From Cenococcum geophilum 1.58 (taxonomy: Eukaryota > Ascomycota > Dothideomycetes > Gloniales > Gloniaceae), in contig KV748186.1 in assembly GCA_001692895.1 (NCBI GenBank), positions 1,727,785 to 1,791,784 on the forward strand: a DNA stretch of 64,000 nucleotides, in the 5' to 3' direction. Below the pieces are notes generated by a model. It did no database searches. It worked only from the letters and a program-made list of their open reading frames with translations, and was not told where the DNA came from. Made by a program: the position numbers and the translations under genes. Below are positions 1 to 11,999 of this stretch, piece after piece. The first letter of the stretch is position 1. The number at the start of each line of letters is the position of its first letter.

Positions 1-1
1 C

Positions 2-500
2 GATATTCGTATTCGCGAGGCTATAGTAAAAGATGTGCCGTAGATTGCTCTGGTGAAAATAGGAGCATTTTAACATTCCCCAGTGTTCTAGATGGGGAGG
101 CTAGGATTTAGGAAATTTCTAAACAATATATTTAATTTGTTCAGCCTCAATACTATTAATAAATTCAAAAATAATAAAACTAGAATCTTTATATTAGATG
201 ACTTGTATAATCCTAAGGAAGTTAAGTAAATCCCTAAGGCTATTTAGGAAGAAGGCGTAGGCAATACAGCTATTATTAGTGTTATTAGCATTATAGGGTT
301 GAATTTTAGAGAACTATCTAATTAGGAGAAAGGTGGGTATTTACCTTTAGCCTAATATAGTTCTATGGTAACGGAGAAATCTAAATAAGCTCTAATCCCT
401 TAGGAAAGACTTGTGTAATAAAGGCCGAGACAAAGATATAGATGCTTTATAGTTATATAAAGAGCAAACTATTCCTATAAAAGAAGAGTATAGGTTCTCT
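2..500 (+). pseudogene. Truncated decayed coding remnant, possibly GNAT acetyltransferase-like
   Basis: From base 2 one forward frame runs on with stops only at Gln-type positions. It begins inside a gene that lies left of the window. The first residues read DIRIREAIVKDVPQIALV and then AFQHSPVF, which resembles the start of GNAT N-acetyltransferases (an RIREA-type strand followed by a helix and a short aromatic segment). The acetyl-CoA loop (Q/R-x-x-G-x-G/A) could not be found, and from about 330 on the frame becomes uncertain. The family call is therefore weak; it may be another protein. No active product is expected. Confidence 0.25.
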
Positions 501-839
501 ATTTTAAAAGTTTGTAATTCTAGCTAATTTAAGCTAGGCGTTTTAGGGGTTGCAAAATTAGAGTAAAGAATATTGCGGTATTTCCGGCTTATTGGCGTTA
601 TAGCTATAGGATATTACTTTTAAATATAGCTTAACGACAGGCAAATGCTTCTGGTGCTAAAATGGCTACTTCTATTATACTAAAGAGTAGAAATATTTTC
701 GAGAACGCTAGATTTAATATTAAGAACTTGCCCGTAAAATATAGAGAGTCTTTATTTAATATAGGACTTGGCGTCTATACGCCTTAATAGGTAAAATAGG
801 GATCTAAGACTTATTTGTAGAGTGTCTTTCTAGCTATAT

Positions 840-3330
840 ATAAACGGATTCACTAAAATCCTTTCGCTTTAATTCCCTCTTATAGTTTATTCCTCTTCCC
901 ATTCTAACCCTTTTATATATTTTTTAGGCTCCTTATCTTAACCGTTCTAACCAGAAATTTTATATTCTATTAATATGTTTACTATCTTAAAAACCGACTT
1001 TAAACAGCACTCTATAGTTATCCAATTAGTAGCTTTACTATTTATAGTTATTAATCGGAAGTCCGTGCGCAGATTAAGAATAATAACTATCTATTAAATG
1101 TGGCTCTAGGGTCTCTATATATATATAAGGAAGGTTTAAGGAATAAAGAAAGGGGGGTTATAGACTAGCTTCGCTAGAGACGCCCCAATAAATAAGTAAA
1201 AAACAGTTAATTCTATATAATTCACGTAATTGCCTTTTAATAGCTAATTTCGATAGCCAATACAAGTTATCGCTATTAGATTATTAGTAATATAACAAAA
1301 GCAAAAATTCTAAGCTTACTTTAACTGCTAACTACGTCTCGCTTATTTTGTTAAGAATAAAAGGAGAATATAAAAGGCAAAGAATAGCGGTTACTTTTAC
1401 CTCCTACTCTATAGGAGGTACGTAAGAACACTTAAGTATATATAAAAGAATTCCTAACTATCCCGGGCTAAGCACTTTAAGTATATTATAAAATACTACT
1501 AACAAGCCGTACAGTCCTAAAGAAGAAGCCATTTAAGATAATTTGTTTAGTATTAAGCGTACTTTTAAAGAAGGAAGCAAATTAGTTGCCTAATAAGGAA
1601 GATTTTTTATAGCAATTTGCACACAGATACGCGCCTCTAAGTTAACCATTATAGAGGTCTTGCCGTTTCTTACGCCCAATATATTTAGTTAAGCGTTATC
1701 GTCTATACTACCACCCTTGGCTTAAAAGGTAGTTGGTTCCTTTATCCAGATTAGTAGAAAATAGCGGAAGTTTTAGGAGTCTATACTTAAACGTGTGACT
1801 AAAGATATAAGTCCAAAAACTCTGGTTTCACCGCTGGCAACCTAGTATCCTCTCTAGCTATAGATACCTTAGCTAATGCCCCCATTTTAATTAAGGGCTC
1901 CTCTAGATTATAGAGAATTTCCTAGGAATTTTTAAGCAAGTTTAAAAACCATATAATAGGCCATAAAATGGCCTTAGACTAACAAATGCTCCAAATAGTT
2001 AATGGCATAAGAGAGAGCTATAACTATTAATACTAGTATATAATAGTTTTAACAGATATACTAAGTCTATAATATAAACAGCATCTTTAAATAGCTTGGC
2101 AATTCCCTAGATAATAAAGTAAGCAAACTAAGTAGTAAAAGTAAGAATTATAGTAGTAAGAATAGAGAGACTGATTTGGCAAAAGGCCTTGGTGTCTATA
2201 ATTGCTTAGGTCTTAGCTTAAGCTATTTTCTTACAACGATCGCGAAATAAAAGCTAATAAAATATAGACGGTAATGCTATAAAGGGTAGCAATATGTATT
2301 GCAAAATGGATCTCAATTTCAAACTTGCCCTGACGAAGATTTAGTGTTTAAGCTATATATACAAGTATCGCGTGCTTACGGAGAAAGAGCTATTATAAGA
2401 ATTATACCAATAAAGGTAATACCAGGAGGGTACTAAAATATAAAATTCCAAACTTTATCCTTATCCTAGTTCTTAAAACGTCGACCTATATTCTTATTCC
2501 GCTCCGTAAGGTATTAAACTATATTCTTGCTCCACTTTGTAAAATTTAAGCTAAGGTTAACCCCTATAAGCTTATGCTGCATTATAGTTTAACAAATATA
2601 TTAGTAAAGGTAGAAAACTCTAACAGCAAGACTTATATTAAAAAGAGGCATAGCTAATCCCATACATCGTGATGAGGTTTTAAAAACAATTATTCCTTTT
2701 TAATAAGTGGATTCCGAACCAACCCATTTTAGAATAAAACTAACTACTCCTAGAATAACGCAAAGAGAATAAACCGTAAGAGTAAGTTTAGTTATCCGGC
2801 GAGTCCATTTTTCAAAATTATAAAGAGGTTTCCGAGTTATAATCTACGCAGCTAAGTATATAATAATCGTAACCATATAAATAACAGTAAAAAGAATAGT
2901 AAGGAAGAATATAGTTAAGCCGGCACAGATTAACAAATAGCAAAAGTAAGGCGAGAAAGGCCGGGGTAGCTACAGTAGGCGGATAATTAGTGGGCTTTAA
3001 ATATGGTTAATAAATGCTATATAGAAAAGTAGGGAATAGAGCGCATAGAAGGTAAAGGTGTATGCTTATTTAAATCGGGCAAAACTAGCTCTATATATCT
3101 AAGTCTTCTCCTTACTATACCTTTTAATTTAGATATATCCAAGTACTTAAAATATACCGTCTTAGAAGCTAAAGTTAGCTTATAAATAGTAAGCACCTCT
3201 TTCCTTTTCTTGGAAACGAGTGCCGTAAAGGTAAAACTGTACTAGACTTGGTGTCCATTATTAAGGCGTTAAAAGCCCCTATGCTCTTTCTCTTAAACGG
3301 GTATTTTAGGGATTAAACAATTAATCCGAA
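840..3330. other. No recognisable gene
   Basis: TA-rich sequence with short frames broken by TAA/TAG. Short segments read through with Gln-type stops (for example around 1530-1800, forward) but match no family I know. A TATA-like run at 1115-1130, preceded by a GGCTCTAGGGTCTCT-type stretch, recurs in similar form near 9085-9120, 8340 and 19250, suggesting scattered copies of one repeat. Confidence 0.5.
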
Positions 3331-3680
3331 GTATAACTCTAAGGATATTATAGTCGCTTTGCGTTTAATAAGCCGGAACCCTTTTATAAGGGATTATAAT
3401 TACTAAAAGAAGTATAGGAACTGGGGACGGCGTTCTATATAAAGGTTCGTTATAGCTAGCGCTAAGCCAAATTCTAAAATATAATATATTGCATTCTAGA
3501 ATTCGGCTTAGCGCTAGTATAGGTATACTAGTTAGATAATACCTTAGTAAGGAAGTAATAAATAGTACATGGCGTTCCTGGAGAGTCTATTAAGACAGTA
3601 TTCCTTTTACCAGACTATTCCTTAGCTATCCCCCTTTTATTAGACTAAGATATCTATCCGTAAATATAAAGGGTATACCT
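3331..3680 (+). repeat. Dispersed repeat copy 1 (other copy at 26007-26350)
   Basis: This stretch and 26007-26350 share the same order of blocks: CTCTAAGGATATTATAGTCG, then a 62-nt palindrome, then GGTATACTAGTTAGA, then a block ending in TTAGTTATC-type sequence. The copies differ by transitions and small indels, as expected for RIP acting on duplicated DNA. No coding content is recognised. The palindrome lies at the same relative place in both, so it was present before the duplication or copying event. Confidence 0.75.
3456..3517. repeat. 62-nt palindrome (hairpin), copy 1
   Basis: Each 31-nt arm starts CTAGCGCTAAGCC. The left arm differs from the reverse complement of the right arm at four positions, each reading A or T where the right arm implies G or C, so it looks like a once near-perfect palindrome decayed by RIP. 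There is no loop beyond the central bases. It lies just before GTA-TAG-type TA steps, which would fit a tiny TA-flanked inverted-repeat element or joined transposon ends, but no transposase is linked to it. Confidence 0.85.
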
Positions 3681-3824
3681 GCTCCTATTATACCATAAAT
3701 AAGTCATAGGGCCTCGCAACTACTACTATACTAACGTTATTCTCTACTGATATATTATAGCTCCTTACCTCCTTTGTTTAATATTAGTCGCTTAACCTAG
3801 CTTAACTAAGCCGGAGTACAATAA

Positions 3825-4650
3825 TGGAGTAACATTTATAATAGTATTATGTTTATATCCTACCCTGGCTTCCAAATATATAGTGCTAATATTTATAGCT
3901 TAGGCTAAGGCGCTATATTATCCTAACGTTAAAATCGCGTTCTTTAAGGAATCTAAGCCTATTACCCACTTATGTGCCGCAGTGGTTTGTAGTAGCGAAA
4001 TCTTAAATAGCAGTATTAAATACTACTCTACTACTATAGAGGCGCTTAATAATTTATATACCGGGCTCCAGATAGAAGCGAAATGGCAGTAAGATGGCAA
4101 TTCCTTATATAGCTGCCCTAGCTCTTAGCATATAGCTATCTATAAAAGAAGCGGAACCTATTACATATACGTATTTAATAAATTTCTTAACAGTGCCTAT
4201 TTTCGTAGCTTCTCCTACATAGAGCTATATATGAAATCCGAGATAATTGACTAAATACGTACCGTAAGAAAAATGTATCCTTCCGTTATTGACTACATTT
4301 TTATTTCTAATACCCTAAAGAAATCTTAAGGTTTATATAGGGTTCTTCTTTTATAAAACCTATGGGCTACCTTATATAAGGACTGTAATATAAGGGCTAT
4401 TTCCTAGACTAAAGGCGGAGGGCTTATTTACGTATCTGTTTAAGTAAGCGTAAAATATATACTTAAGTTTCCAAGGATTTAATGGTAAGAAATCTCATCT
4501 AGGCTTTATTGGGAAACAGCTTTCCGTCTTCCCTACTAAGCAACTAGTGTAGGATTTAATTTAAAAGATTGGAGTATTAACGGGCGATGTTTCCCGAACT
4601 ACTACACTTAAAATTAAATTAGGTGTAAATGCGCTAAGGGGAACAATAGG
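3825..4650 (+). pseudogene. Unrecognised decayed coding region
   Basis: A single forward frame of roughly 270 codons holds together with stops only as TAA/TAG, apart from the last stretch. It reads, for example, PITHLCAAVVCSSEILNSS near 3955-4010 and SGTYYIYVFNKFLNSAYF near 4150-4205. Residue use is protein-like, with regular aromatic residues and few low-complexity runs. I do not recognise the family. It ends just before the 498-bp inverted-repeat element at 4775, which may have separated it from its 3' part. No start codon or intron could be assigned. Confidence 0.5.
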
Positions 4651-4774
4651 TAGGCTAAAACTGCCGTTAAATAACATCTCTCTTTTACATGTTATGTAAT
4701 TTATTTGTTTATTACTTAGTCTCTCTTATAAAAGTAAGGCTTTCTTAAAGTTTTTTTCCTAAAATGTACTATTA

Positions 4775-5272
4775 TATAGCTCTATGCACGACCAGCTTCC
4801 ACCTCCCTTTAGTGAGATTTCAAATTCGCTACGCGCATTTAATCTCGCCTAATTGCCACTAACTGTATATAGTAATTATAGCGAAGCCATATACTTGGCT
4901 GCAAGAACTTTAGCTATTTACAATCGGCCTTCCTCTATAGTGTTGTAATCTTTGTTAAATATTATAAGGTTTCTACCCGTATAATACTGCTAAATTTCAT
5001 TAGCAATTATAGAGACAGCGTTATATTTGCGTTTTGGCGGAGGTATAGGCAAAAGAGGAAGCGTATATTAAGGAAGCGTACATTAGGCAAGTTCTAAGTT
5101 ACTTAAATTTTAATTCCCCTAGCCAACCTAGGCGATTCCCTAGGGCAACTAAAAAGGTCTATTCGCTACAATTACTATATATAGTTAGTGGCAATTAGGC
5201 GAGATTGGATGCGCGTAGCGAATTTAAAATCTTACTAAAGGGGGGTGGAAGCTAGTCGTATATAGAGCTATA
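4775..5272. mobile_element. 498-bp MITE-like element with 111-bp terminal inverted repeats
   Basis: The left arm (4775-4885, starting TATAGCTCTAT) matches the reverse complement of the right arm (5162-5272) over the full 111 bases with scattered transitions. Shared blocks include GACCAGCTTCCACC, TTCGCTACGCGCAT and TAATTGCCACTAACT. About 276 bases lie between the arms with no recognisable frame. The ends are TA-rich and flanked by TA steps, which suggests a TA target duplication as in Tc1/mariner-type elements, but the exact ends are not certain. It is non-autonomous, and no matching transposase is seen in the window. Confidence 0.85.
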
Positions 5273-5289
5273 ATCGCCACCTAGTTAAC

Positions 5290-6500
5290 ATTCTTACCTT
5301 TAACCGTGTATACCCCTATGCCCGCCTTATACTAATTACTATAGAGCCAGGCTATTGCTATCTTCTCGCTCCTAACCGTATATATATCTACAGTACCTTT
5401 TTAGCCTCAATTTTCTCTGGGATATACATTTATTAGTTACTCTCCTATAACGTATATATATATTTTAGTTATTATTCTTGGCTAAAATACACCATAATTA
5501 GCGGGCCTAAGTAATCTATTGCGTAATAGTTAGATACTAAAGCAGAGCCCTAATCTGCTTTTTATTTATAAAAGTGCTATAATCCTATAGGCCCTAGCTA
5601 TCCACGCCTTATTTATATTAAACTTAAAGTTCTAGTTAGTTTACCAATTTAGTTAGTTTTTAATCTCCTTTATTACCTTCGGAGTTAGTATATTTACCCT
5701 TTACCCTTTATATAGCCTCTAGAGGCACGTAATATCTTAATTAACCTCTCTATACCTACTAAGATACCGTAGCCTCTTCCTACTTTCTATTTCTTGTCTT
5801 CTTACTACAGCGTCTCTAGTTACATTTACTATGGGTTTTCTAGAGTTAAGGAAGTAGGAGGTTAAAAAGTGGGACTTAATGGCTTAAGAGGTATATCTAA
5901 CTGTAGAGAATAGACTTGTAAGGGAGAAAGGCACGTCCTAGATATAGGATTTATATGCACCGCATCTTATATACGGCGCTTTTACTAGTGCAGAAATATA
6001 TAAGCAATTTGGGGATAAAGAGCTATATAAAGCCATAGATGTAAGTTAGATACCATTATTAATAATAATTAACTTATCGTAATAATAGATACGTATTTAT
6101 AGCGTATGTCTAGATAAGATCGCGATAGAACTATGTATAAAATCCGAAGTTTACTACATAGTAGTCTTAATGAGTTAGTGGGAGACACTTAAATTTTATA
6201 AGAAAATTAATGGCTGGATCTAATGGGCTAAGAGTTAGTTTTAAAAAGGTTTCTCTTTAATATAGTCAACTCTTTTCAAGAGATGCTGTCTAGAACAGAA
6301 TTTAAAAGATTATTTTAAAATTTATTATCTTGGAAAGCACTACCCTGACATTATAGGGGTAATAAAAGACTAAGTGGTAAAAAGAATTTATTATTTTGTT
6401 TATATTCGTGGCACCTTTCTCTAGCTACGTAATATTAGCGGCCCTGGTTTTAGGTCTTTTATAAAATCCAAGCGTAGCTGTATATATGTTGATAATAAGT
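5290..6500. other. No recognisable gene
   Basis: Both strands hold short readable stretches. The minus strand at 5290-5400 loosely recalls an RNase H-like start (IYT...S), but no second motif supports it. No gene is called. Confidence 0.4.
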
Positions 6501-6507
6501 AAGCAAA

Positions 6508-6980
6508 ACCTTACTTACTTACTTGTTTATTGCTTATATATAGTTAATTTAGTAGTAGTAGTAGTTGGTAATAGACCTTTAGCGTTTTTAGAGTTAATTT
6601 CTAATGGTTAAGGTAATGTAAATAGTGTAAATAAGTCCTTTTAGGCAACCGCTAAGCCTATTTAAAAACGTTTTTCTGCGCCGACCTAAAGTCTCGCCAT
6701 AGCGGATTTTCTATCCCTTAACCCGCTGATTTGGGCCCTATGTTATTAATAAGACTTTAGCTAATAAGGAGCCCTAAATTAACGAACTTTTGGTATTCTA
6801 TATACACAGACCATTATCTTATTAATAAGGCAGGACGCTAGCGGGTTAAGGGATATAACTTTATATTCTATACTATCTTAGCAAGTAATTAATAAATAAG
6901 TAAGTAAGCGAAGGGCCTTTAAATTGGGCAATTAAGTAAGCAGAGGGGTGTTTTGCTTACTTACTTACTTATTAGTAAGT
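6508..6980. repeat. Clusters of CTTA/TAAG tetranucleotide runs
   Basis: Short runs of CTTACTTACTTACTT occur at 6512-6530 and 6957-6975, and AAGTAAGTAAGC at 6897-6910. The last two form an inverted pair around a 45-50 base spacer containing GGGCCTTTAAATTGGGC. The 124-bp MITE at 6722 lies between the clusters. They may be the remains of one decayed repeat array. Confidence 0.5.
6722..6845. mobile_element. 124-bp MITE with piggyBac-like ends
   Basis: The element starts CCCGCT and ends AGCGGG, with TTAA directly outside on both sides (6718-6721 and 6846-6849). Subterminal TTATTAATAAG-type blocks are also inverted (around 6742-6753 and 6817-6829). The identity continues past TTAA: the full shared terminus reads TATCCCTTAACCCGC on the left and its complement on the right. 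The same terminus is found on the piggyBac-like transposon at 38157-40376. It has no coding capacity and was presumably moved by such a transposase. Confidence 0.75.
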
Positions 6981-6984
6981 CTAA

Positions 6985-8285
6985 TAAGGATACAGTATTA
7001 CGCGTAATAAAGGTTAGTTAAACAGTAAGTTATTATAGAGACTAGGACCACGTAATTTGAATCGGATTACTAATAGGTGCCCTCCTCTCGCATTTAAGCT
7101 ATGTAGTAACATTCGTATATAAATCTTGGGCTAATTTAGGTCTTAATACCTCTAAGAGACAAGCATCTACTAATTACTGTCACCTACTACACCTTTCTAA
7201 GCTAACGTACACCGTAACTAGCGTGTATTTTGCCCTAAATACTATGGACTTGGTTTTAATGTAACCTAATCCTCTTTACTAAATAGGATACTAAGAACTG
7301 CACATCTTATGCAGTCTGTAACTTTGAGTATATATTAGTTCCGGCTTTTATAGGTCTTTGTCATTATTATAATACATTCTACCAATTTATGGCGCCGATT
7401 ACGGGTCGCGTTTTTAAGGTAATAAGGAGGCTGTTTTAAGTACCTGTCAAAAGTATAGGGGGTAGGGCTAAAAATAAATCGTCCCCCGACATTAAAGCAG
7501 TGTAGGATTATTACCTTTCTATCCACAATTATACCTAGAAAAGGTAATAATAATAAGGTTAATATTCACTTTTAATAAAATAAGGGGCGATGGCCGTATT
7601 ACTGTTCCACTAAAGGACCTAATAGGAGTAATATCCATTGTTCTATACACCTTTACATACGCTAACTGTGGGAATTTAGGGTTGGCCTATACTTAAGTAT
7701 TATAAGTATATAGAGCACACCTAAGGGGGCGATAGGGGTGAAGAAGGGAAAGATATGGAGGTAATAGAGCAGTAGGCAAATGAGGAGTCGAAGGGGGGTT
7801 ATTGTATTATTTTATAACGGATACGGCCCTACCTAATTAGTCTTTTAATGCGCTTGGCGTAGTGGAAATAAAGCCTTCTTAATATCTAATAGCAGTATAC
7901 TGCCTAAAATTAGTTTACTAAAATAAGTTCACTTCCATAAACATTTCTATTCCCTTAAAACTATTACCCTATATATTTTCTTACTAGAAACACATATAGA
8001 TTTACTAATAGTAGAAGTACCCTCGCACTATTGTAATTAAAAAGGACTAAGTCGTAGTGACTACCTAATAAGATATGTTTGGAAAAAAGAGGTAGGTAAC
8101 TAAGATATTTTAGGGTACTCTAGAAGGGTATTTACTAAATCCGCCAAAACTCTATTTTACTCCCTGGTTTCCTAGCCCTAATTCAAACTAATTTTAAGTA
8201 GATAAGTAGAGAGGTACTTATAATAGAGTGGGGCAGGGAGGATCTAAGGCCGTTTTTAGGTAGAACTAGCCGGTAACGGCTATAA
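6985..8285. other. No recognisable gene
   Basis: Mixed TA-rich sequence. The longest uninterrupted frame (minus strand, 7335-7526) has no family resemblance and no support from its surroundings. A GA-rich patch at 7715-7795 is the only compositional feature. Confidence 0.4.
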
Positions 8286-8900
8286 TAAGATATTATTAAA
8301 TAGATAACTAGGTATAAGAACTCTGTCTATTAAAGAGGGCTTCTAGAGCCTCTATATATATACTAGATAGGTAATAAATAGGTTGTAAATAGAATAACGA
8401 CGTAGTTGTTATTCGGTAATGGAAATAAGTATTTAAATATTTAATAAGACATTTAATAAGATATACAAGATAAGGAGCGGGGTATTAAGATATAGGGTTT
8501 TAGACTTAAAGCCAATATTAAGATGGTAGTAAGGGAATCTAATCTAGTTTGATAGATATGTTGCTATAGAAAGAACTCCTTTTATAAAGAGGCGCAATTT
8601 CCAGGCATAAAACGTTTAGTAGTTGGCTAGAGATATTATATAGGGCGCTATAGTAGGCCTAATAGCTCTGGAGCATAATTTAGAAGTAAGTTAGGTAAGT
8701 TTAAATTATAATTATTTATCCATTACTCTTTTTTATGTAAAGGCGTTTAGAACTTCTAAAAAAAGGACTATCTATATCGCCCCCTCCTCCGCGAGAAATA
8801 CTTATGGAATTCTTACTAATACACTTTACTTATTTTTTAGACTCCTCTTTTTATCTTTTTTCTTGCGCACTTGTATTATGTAAGGAATATTTTAAGTTTT
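8286..8900 (+). pseudogene. Unrecognised decayed coding region; paralogue of the 16967-19390 gene tail
   Basis: From about 8290 the forward frame reads LGIRTLSIKEGF, matching LGIRTLFIKEG at 19232-19265 after the transposon insertion there, so the two are paralogous. The frame continues through FDRYVAIERTPFIKRRNF (about 8549-8602) and NYNYLSITLFYVKAF (about 8705-8750) with stops only at Gln-type codons, to roughly 8890. I do not recognise the protein. Its importance here is that it preserves the uninterrupted target (ATAACTAGGT near 8303) of the element at 18403-19227. Confidence 0.5.
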
Positions 8901-9190
8901 ATAGCGTTAGTAAGGACTATCTTTACTACACTTAACCTTTCTACTTCTATACCTGTTGTATACGTTCTTAAGCTAGGCTATATTTACGAGGATAGTTATA
9001 GTTTTAGTAGAGCTATAGAAGATAGGTTCTATTAATTGGATATCCGTACACTAATTATAGAAATTAAATAAGGATTCTGTTTATTAAAATGTGGTTCTAA
9101 GACCTCTATATATATATAAGGAAAGGTATAGGAAAGGAAAGAGAAGGAGGGTAGGGGGTAGTAATAGAAATAAGGAGTAGGTGTCCGAGT

Positions 9191-9226
9191 TAATAACTAA
9201 CTTAATAACTAACTTAATAACTAAGT
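9191..9226 (+). repeat. 12-bp tandem repeat, three copies
   Basis: TAATAACTAACT is repeated three times; the last copy ends in AAGT. It is a short simple array in non-coding DNA. Confidence 0.85.
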
Positions 9227-9374
9227 TAATAGTAGGTAGCTAAGTTGGGGTAGTAAGGACCTAATTTAGGTCGATAGGTTCCTTAATCTCTCCTTAATAT
9301 TATAACTATATTTCTTAGCGGGTCCCTTTTGCTTCGTTTTAGTTTAAGGGTATAAAAATGTCTTTTAAGCTTTA

Positions 9375-9431
9375 AGAACGGGGAAAGAGAGAGGGGGAGA
9401 AAGGGAGGGGGTAAGGATAAGGATTAGGAGG
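9375..9431 (+). other. Purine-only tract
   Basis: A run made almost only of G and A (GGGGAAAGAGAGAGGGGGAG and so on). Such tracts cannot contain CA and so escape RIP on this strand. It could be a polypurine tract of an unseen retroelement, but no LTR edge is recognised beside it. Confidence 0.5.
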
Positions 9432-11220
9432 CTTGGCGAATACTTATATAATTATAAAAGTAGCTTAATTATAGGGAGATCGTAGATGGCACCGTCTACT
9501 TAACGATACTTATATTAGGTTAGCGTAAGTATAATAGGACTTTTCTTATAGTTTGCTACTCGCGCTTACCTAGGCAAGACTTAAAGCGACTTTTCGCGGC
9601 CGCTATTTTTTACTATAGCTATTTTTAAGAGGTTGCTAAATTATAAGGACACGAAATATTACGGGTGTTAATATTATTTTTTAAAATTAGCAAGCCATTC
9701 TTAAGGTTAGTACTTCGGCTATAATTTTCGTATAAATAAAATGCCGGGAGATTTAAAATAGAGCCTCTAAGTAGCGACGGGAAACCCTCCTTAGGGGAAG
9801 TAGCGCTGCTCTAGTGCTACTTAGCGTATTAGACTTATATAATATTACCGGCTACTAGGCTTTATTATTCCCTATATAACCTACTACTAAACTTAACTAG
9901 CAAATTAGCCTTGTTCTGGTTTAGCTATATTACTTATTTAATTTTTACTTCTGTCCCTTTCTATTTGTTGCTAGTTAAGGTAGATTAATTCTAGTACTTA
10001 TTTATACCCTATTACTGCGATCTACTCTAGAGTAAAAGCACCCTTAATTTATAAGGTGGATCGTCTTAACTTTATTATACTTTAATACTTTATTTTAAGA
10101 GTAATAACTACACCCAATCTCCTCTAATGGATATTTATTGCAGTTTTGCTAGGCCTTATTACGGCTAAAGATAGTAAAGCTCTATTAGGTGGAGTAATAA
10201 GTAGAGTATAAGGGCTAACTCCTACTAAGAACACCAACATTTCCTACTAGCTTAGATAGATTTGGGTGGCTATTATAGGATCTTTTATCGTCTATTAAGT
10301 TGTCTTCTACTTTATATACTATATTAGAATAGTTACTTACCTTAGTAATAAGACATAACGCTACTTTGCCACTCTTAGCGTTAAGTTTGAACGGTTTAAG
10401 AAACACTTTCTAGATACACCCTTCTTTAAAACCCGCCATTATCGGGAGTTTAAGCTGTTAACCGCTACTAACGTTAGTACACTGCCCAGCCGTCTTTAAA
10501 TAGCCTTTTTAGTTAGATACTTTGGCACCAATATTATATTTTATATTATTAGTATTAACTAGAGTGGAACATATAAAGAAGTTATAAGTAAATTCTATAA
10601 TTATACTGGTGTTCTCGCTGTTATAAACATGCTTCTACTATTCCTTCTTACTAGATAAAATAGCCTCTTTATTACATTTTATGGTATCTTATTTAACACC
10701 TTTAACCTTATCCATCGCTAGTTTAGATAAATTGTTGTGCTTAAGGCTATTACTTACTTATTTATATTTATTGCTAGTAAGGTACATTTAAGTAAGAAAA
10801 ACCAATATTGCGTATTCTAAAAACCATTAGCAGCTAATTAAACACAGCTAGGTAGAGTTTTTTAGCAGTAACTATTAAATAGAGCGATATAATTATATAG
10901 GGAGTTGTTATAAGTCACGACTATAAGTTAAAGGGTAAATAATTAACTGGCATTCTAGAGCATGGCCTTATTTATTTTTATCCTATTACACTCTTTATCT
11001 GCTATCCGCCACGCTTTCTATAAGACTTTCCTTTACTTCTATATTATAGCTATATCTTTCGCGGTTGCTATAGTATGGATTTATCTAAAGGGACTTCCGC
11101 AGCTTAGAATTATATATAGTGTTATATCTCTATAGGTTTTTAAAGTAAGTAAAAATGTCCTCTTAGCCGAATATTAATTAATTATAAAAATAGCGAACCT
11201 GCCGTCTTATCCTAATTATT
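9432..11220. other. No recognisable gene
   Basis: TA-rich DNA without family motifs. An uninterrupted minus-strand frame at 10215-10406 has no neighbours in frame and no known match. Forward pieces near 10950-11110 are hydrophobic but short. Confidence 0.4.
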
Positions 11221-11224
11221 ATAC

Positions 11225-11990
11225 GTAATATTAGCAGCGGCGGTATAAAAGCTAACATTAAGGTCCTTCCGGGCGATGCTATACGCGTTACTATCTATAT
11301 AGCTTACCTATGGAAGTTCCGGCCTAGCTAACACGCCTATATCTATATGCTATCCGTTAGGCTTTAGACTAACTATCTATTTTCGCTTACCTAGAGCGAC
11401 GAAAAGGAGGACCTTAGTAAAGAGAAAGGGCTGGCCGTAAACCGCTAGGATATTTTAGAAATACGCAAGACGAGTATCTCTATAATTATCTATCGTCGTA
11501 CTAGTTTCACTAAAAGACTATTTAAGAAGGTTAATATCTTACTAGCTAATAAATTTACTACCTCCGCATTAATTAAAGGGCTATATAGTAAGCTTACCCT
11601 ACTTTATTATAATATCTAGAAAAGATTTTATATACCGTAAAAAAAGTAAAACGTATAACTAACTCCCATTAAATTAGGCGGCGAAAACCTTATATCCTAT
11701 AGCACTGTTATACTCTAGGCCGCTAGCATTAGTATTATATACTAAGTGCCGTATATATAGGATATCGTTGCCGGCTTTACTAACGGCACTACTGCAACCT
11801 AATAACTTACGCTTATTTAGATTATCTAATCTCCTAAGCACCTTAAATAGATCCGTTTATAGATAACAGCCATTCTCTTTATGCCGCGCCGTCATGACGT
11901 GCTTAGGATCCTCCTTTTCGTTACCCATCTATACTCCACTAAGGAGATTTACTCGCCTAGCTCCTCCGTCTAGATATTTTTTAGAAAACC
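11225..11990 (+). pseudogene. Unrecognised decayed coding region
   Basis: One forward frame of about 250 codons is kept, with only TAA/TAG breaks. It reads KFRPS...HAYIYMLSVRL near 11310-11365, then SFTKRLFKKVNILLANKF near 11506-11559, then KLGGENLISYSTVIL near 11669-11713. It is rich in basic and Ser/Thr residues with no membrane segment and no motif I can name. The alternative forward frame is also partly open, so the frame choice is not certain. No neighbour suggests a role. Confidence 0.4.
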
Positions 11991-11999
11991 TAATATCTA

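Noticed and set aside
5290..5400. LINE RNase H fragment on the minus strand
   Set aside because: Only an IYT...S-like string supports it; no second catalytic motif or reverse transcriptase is nearby.
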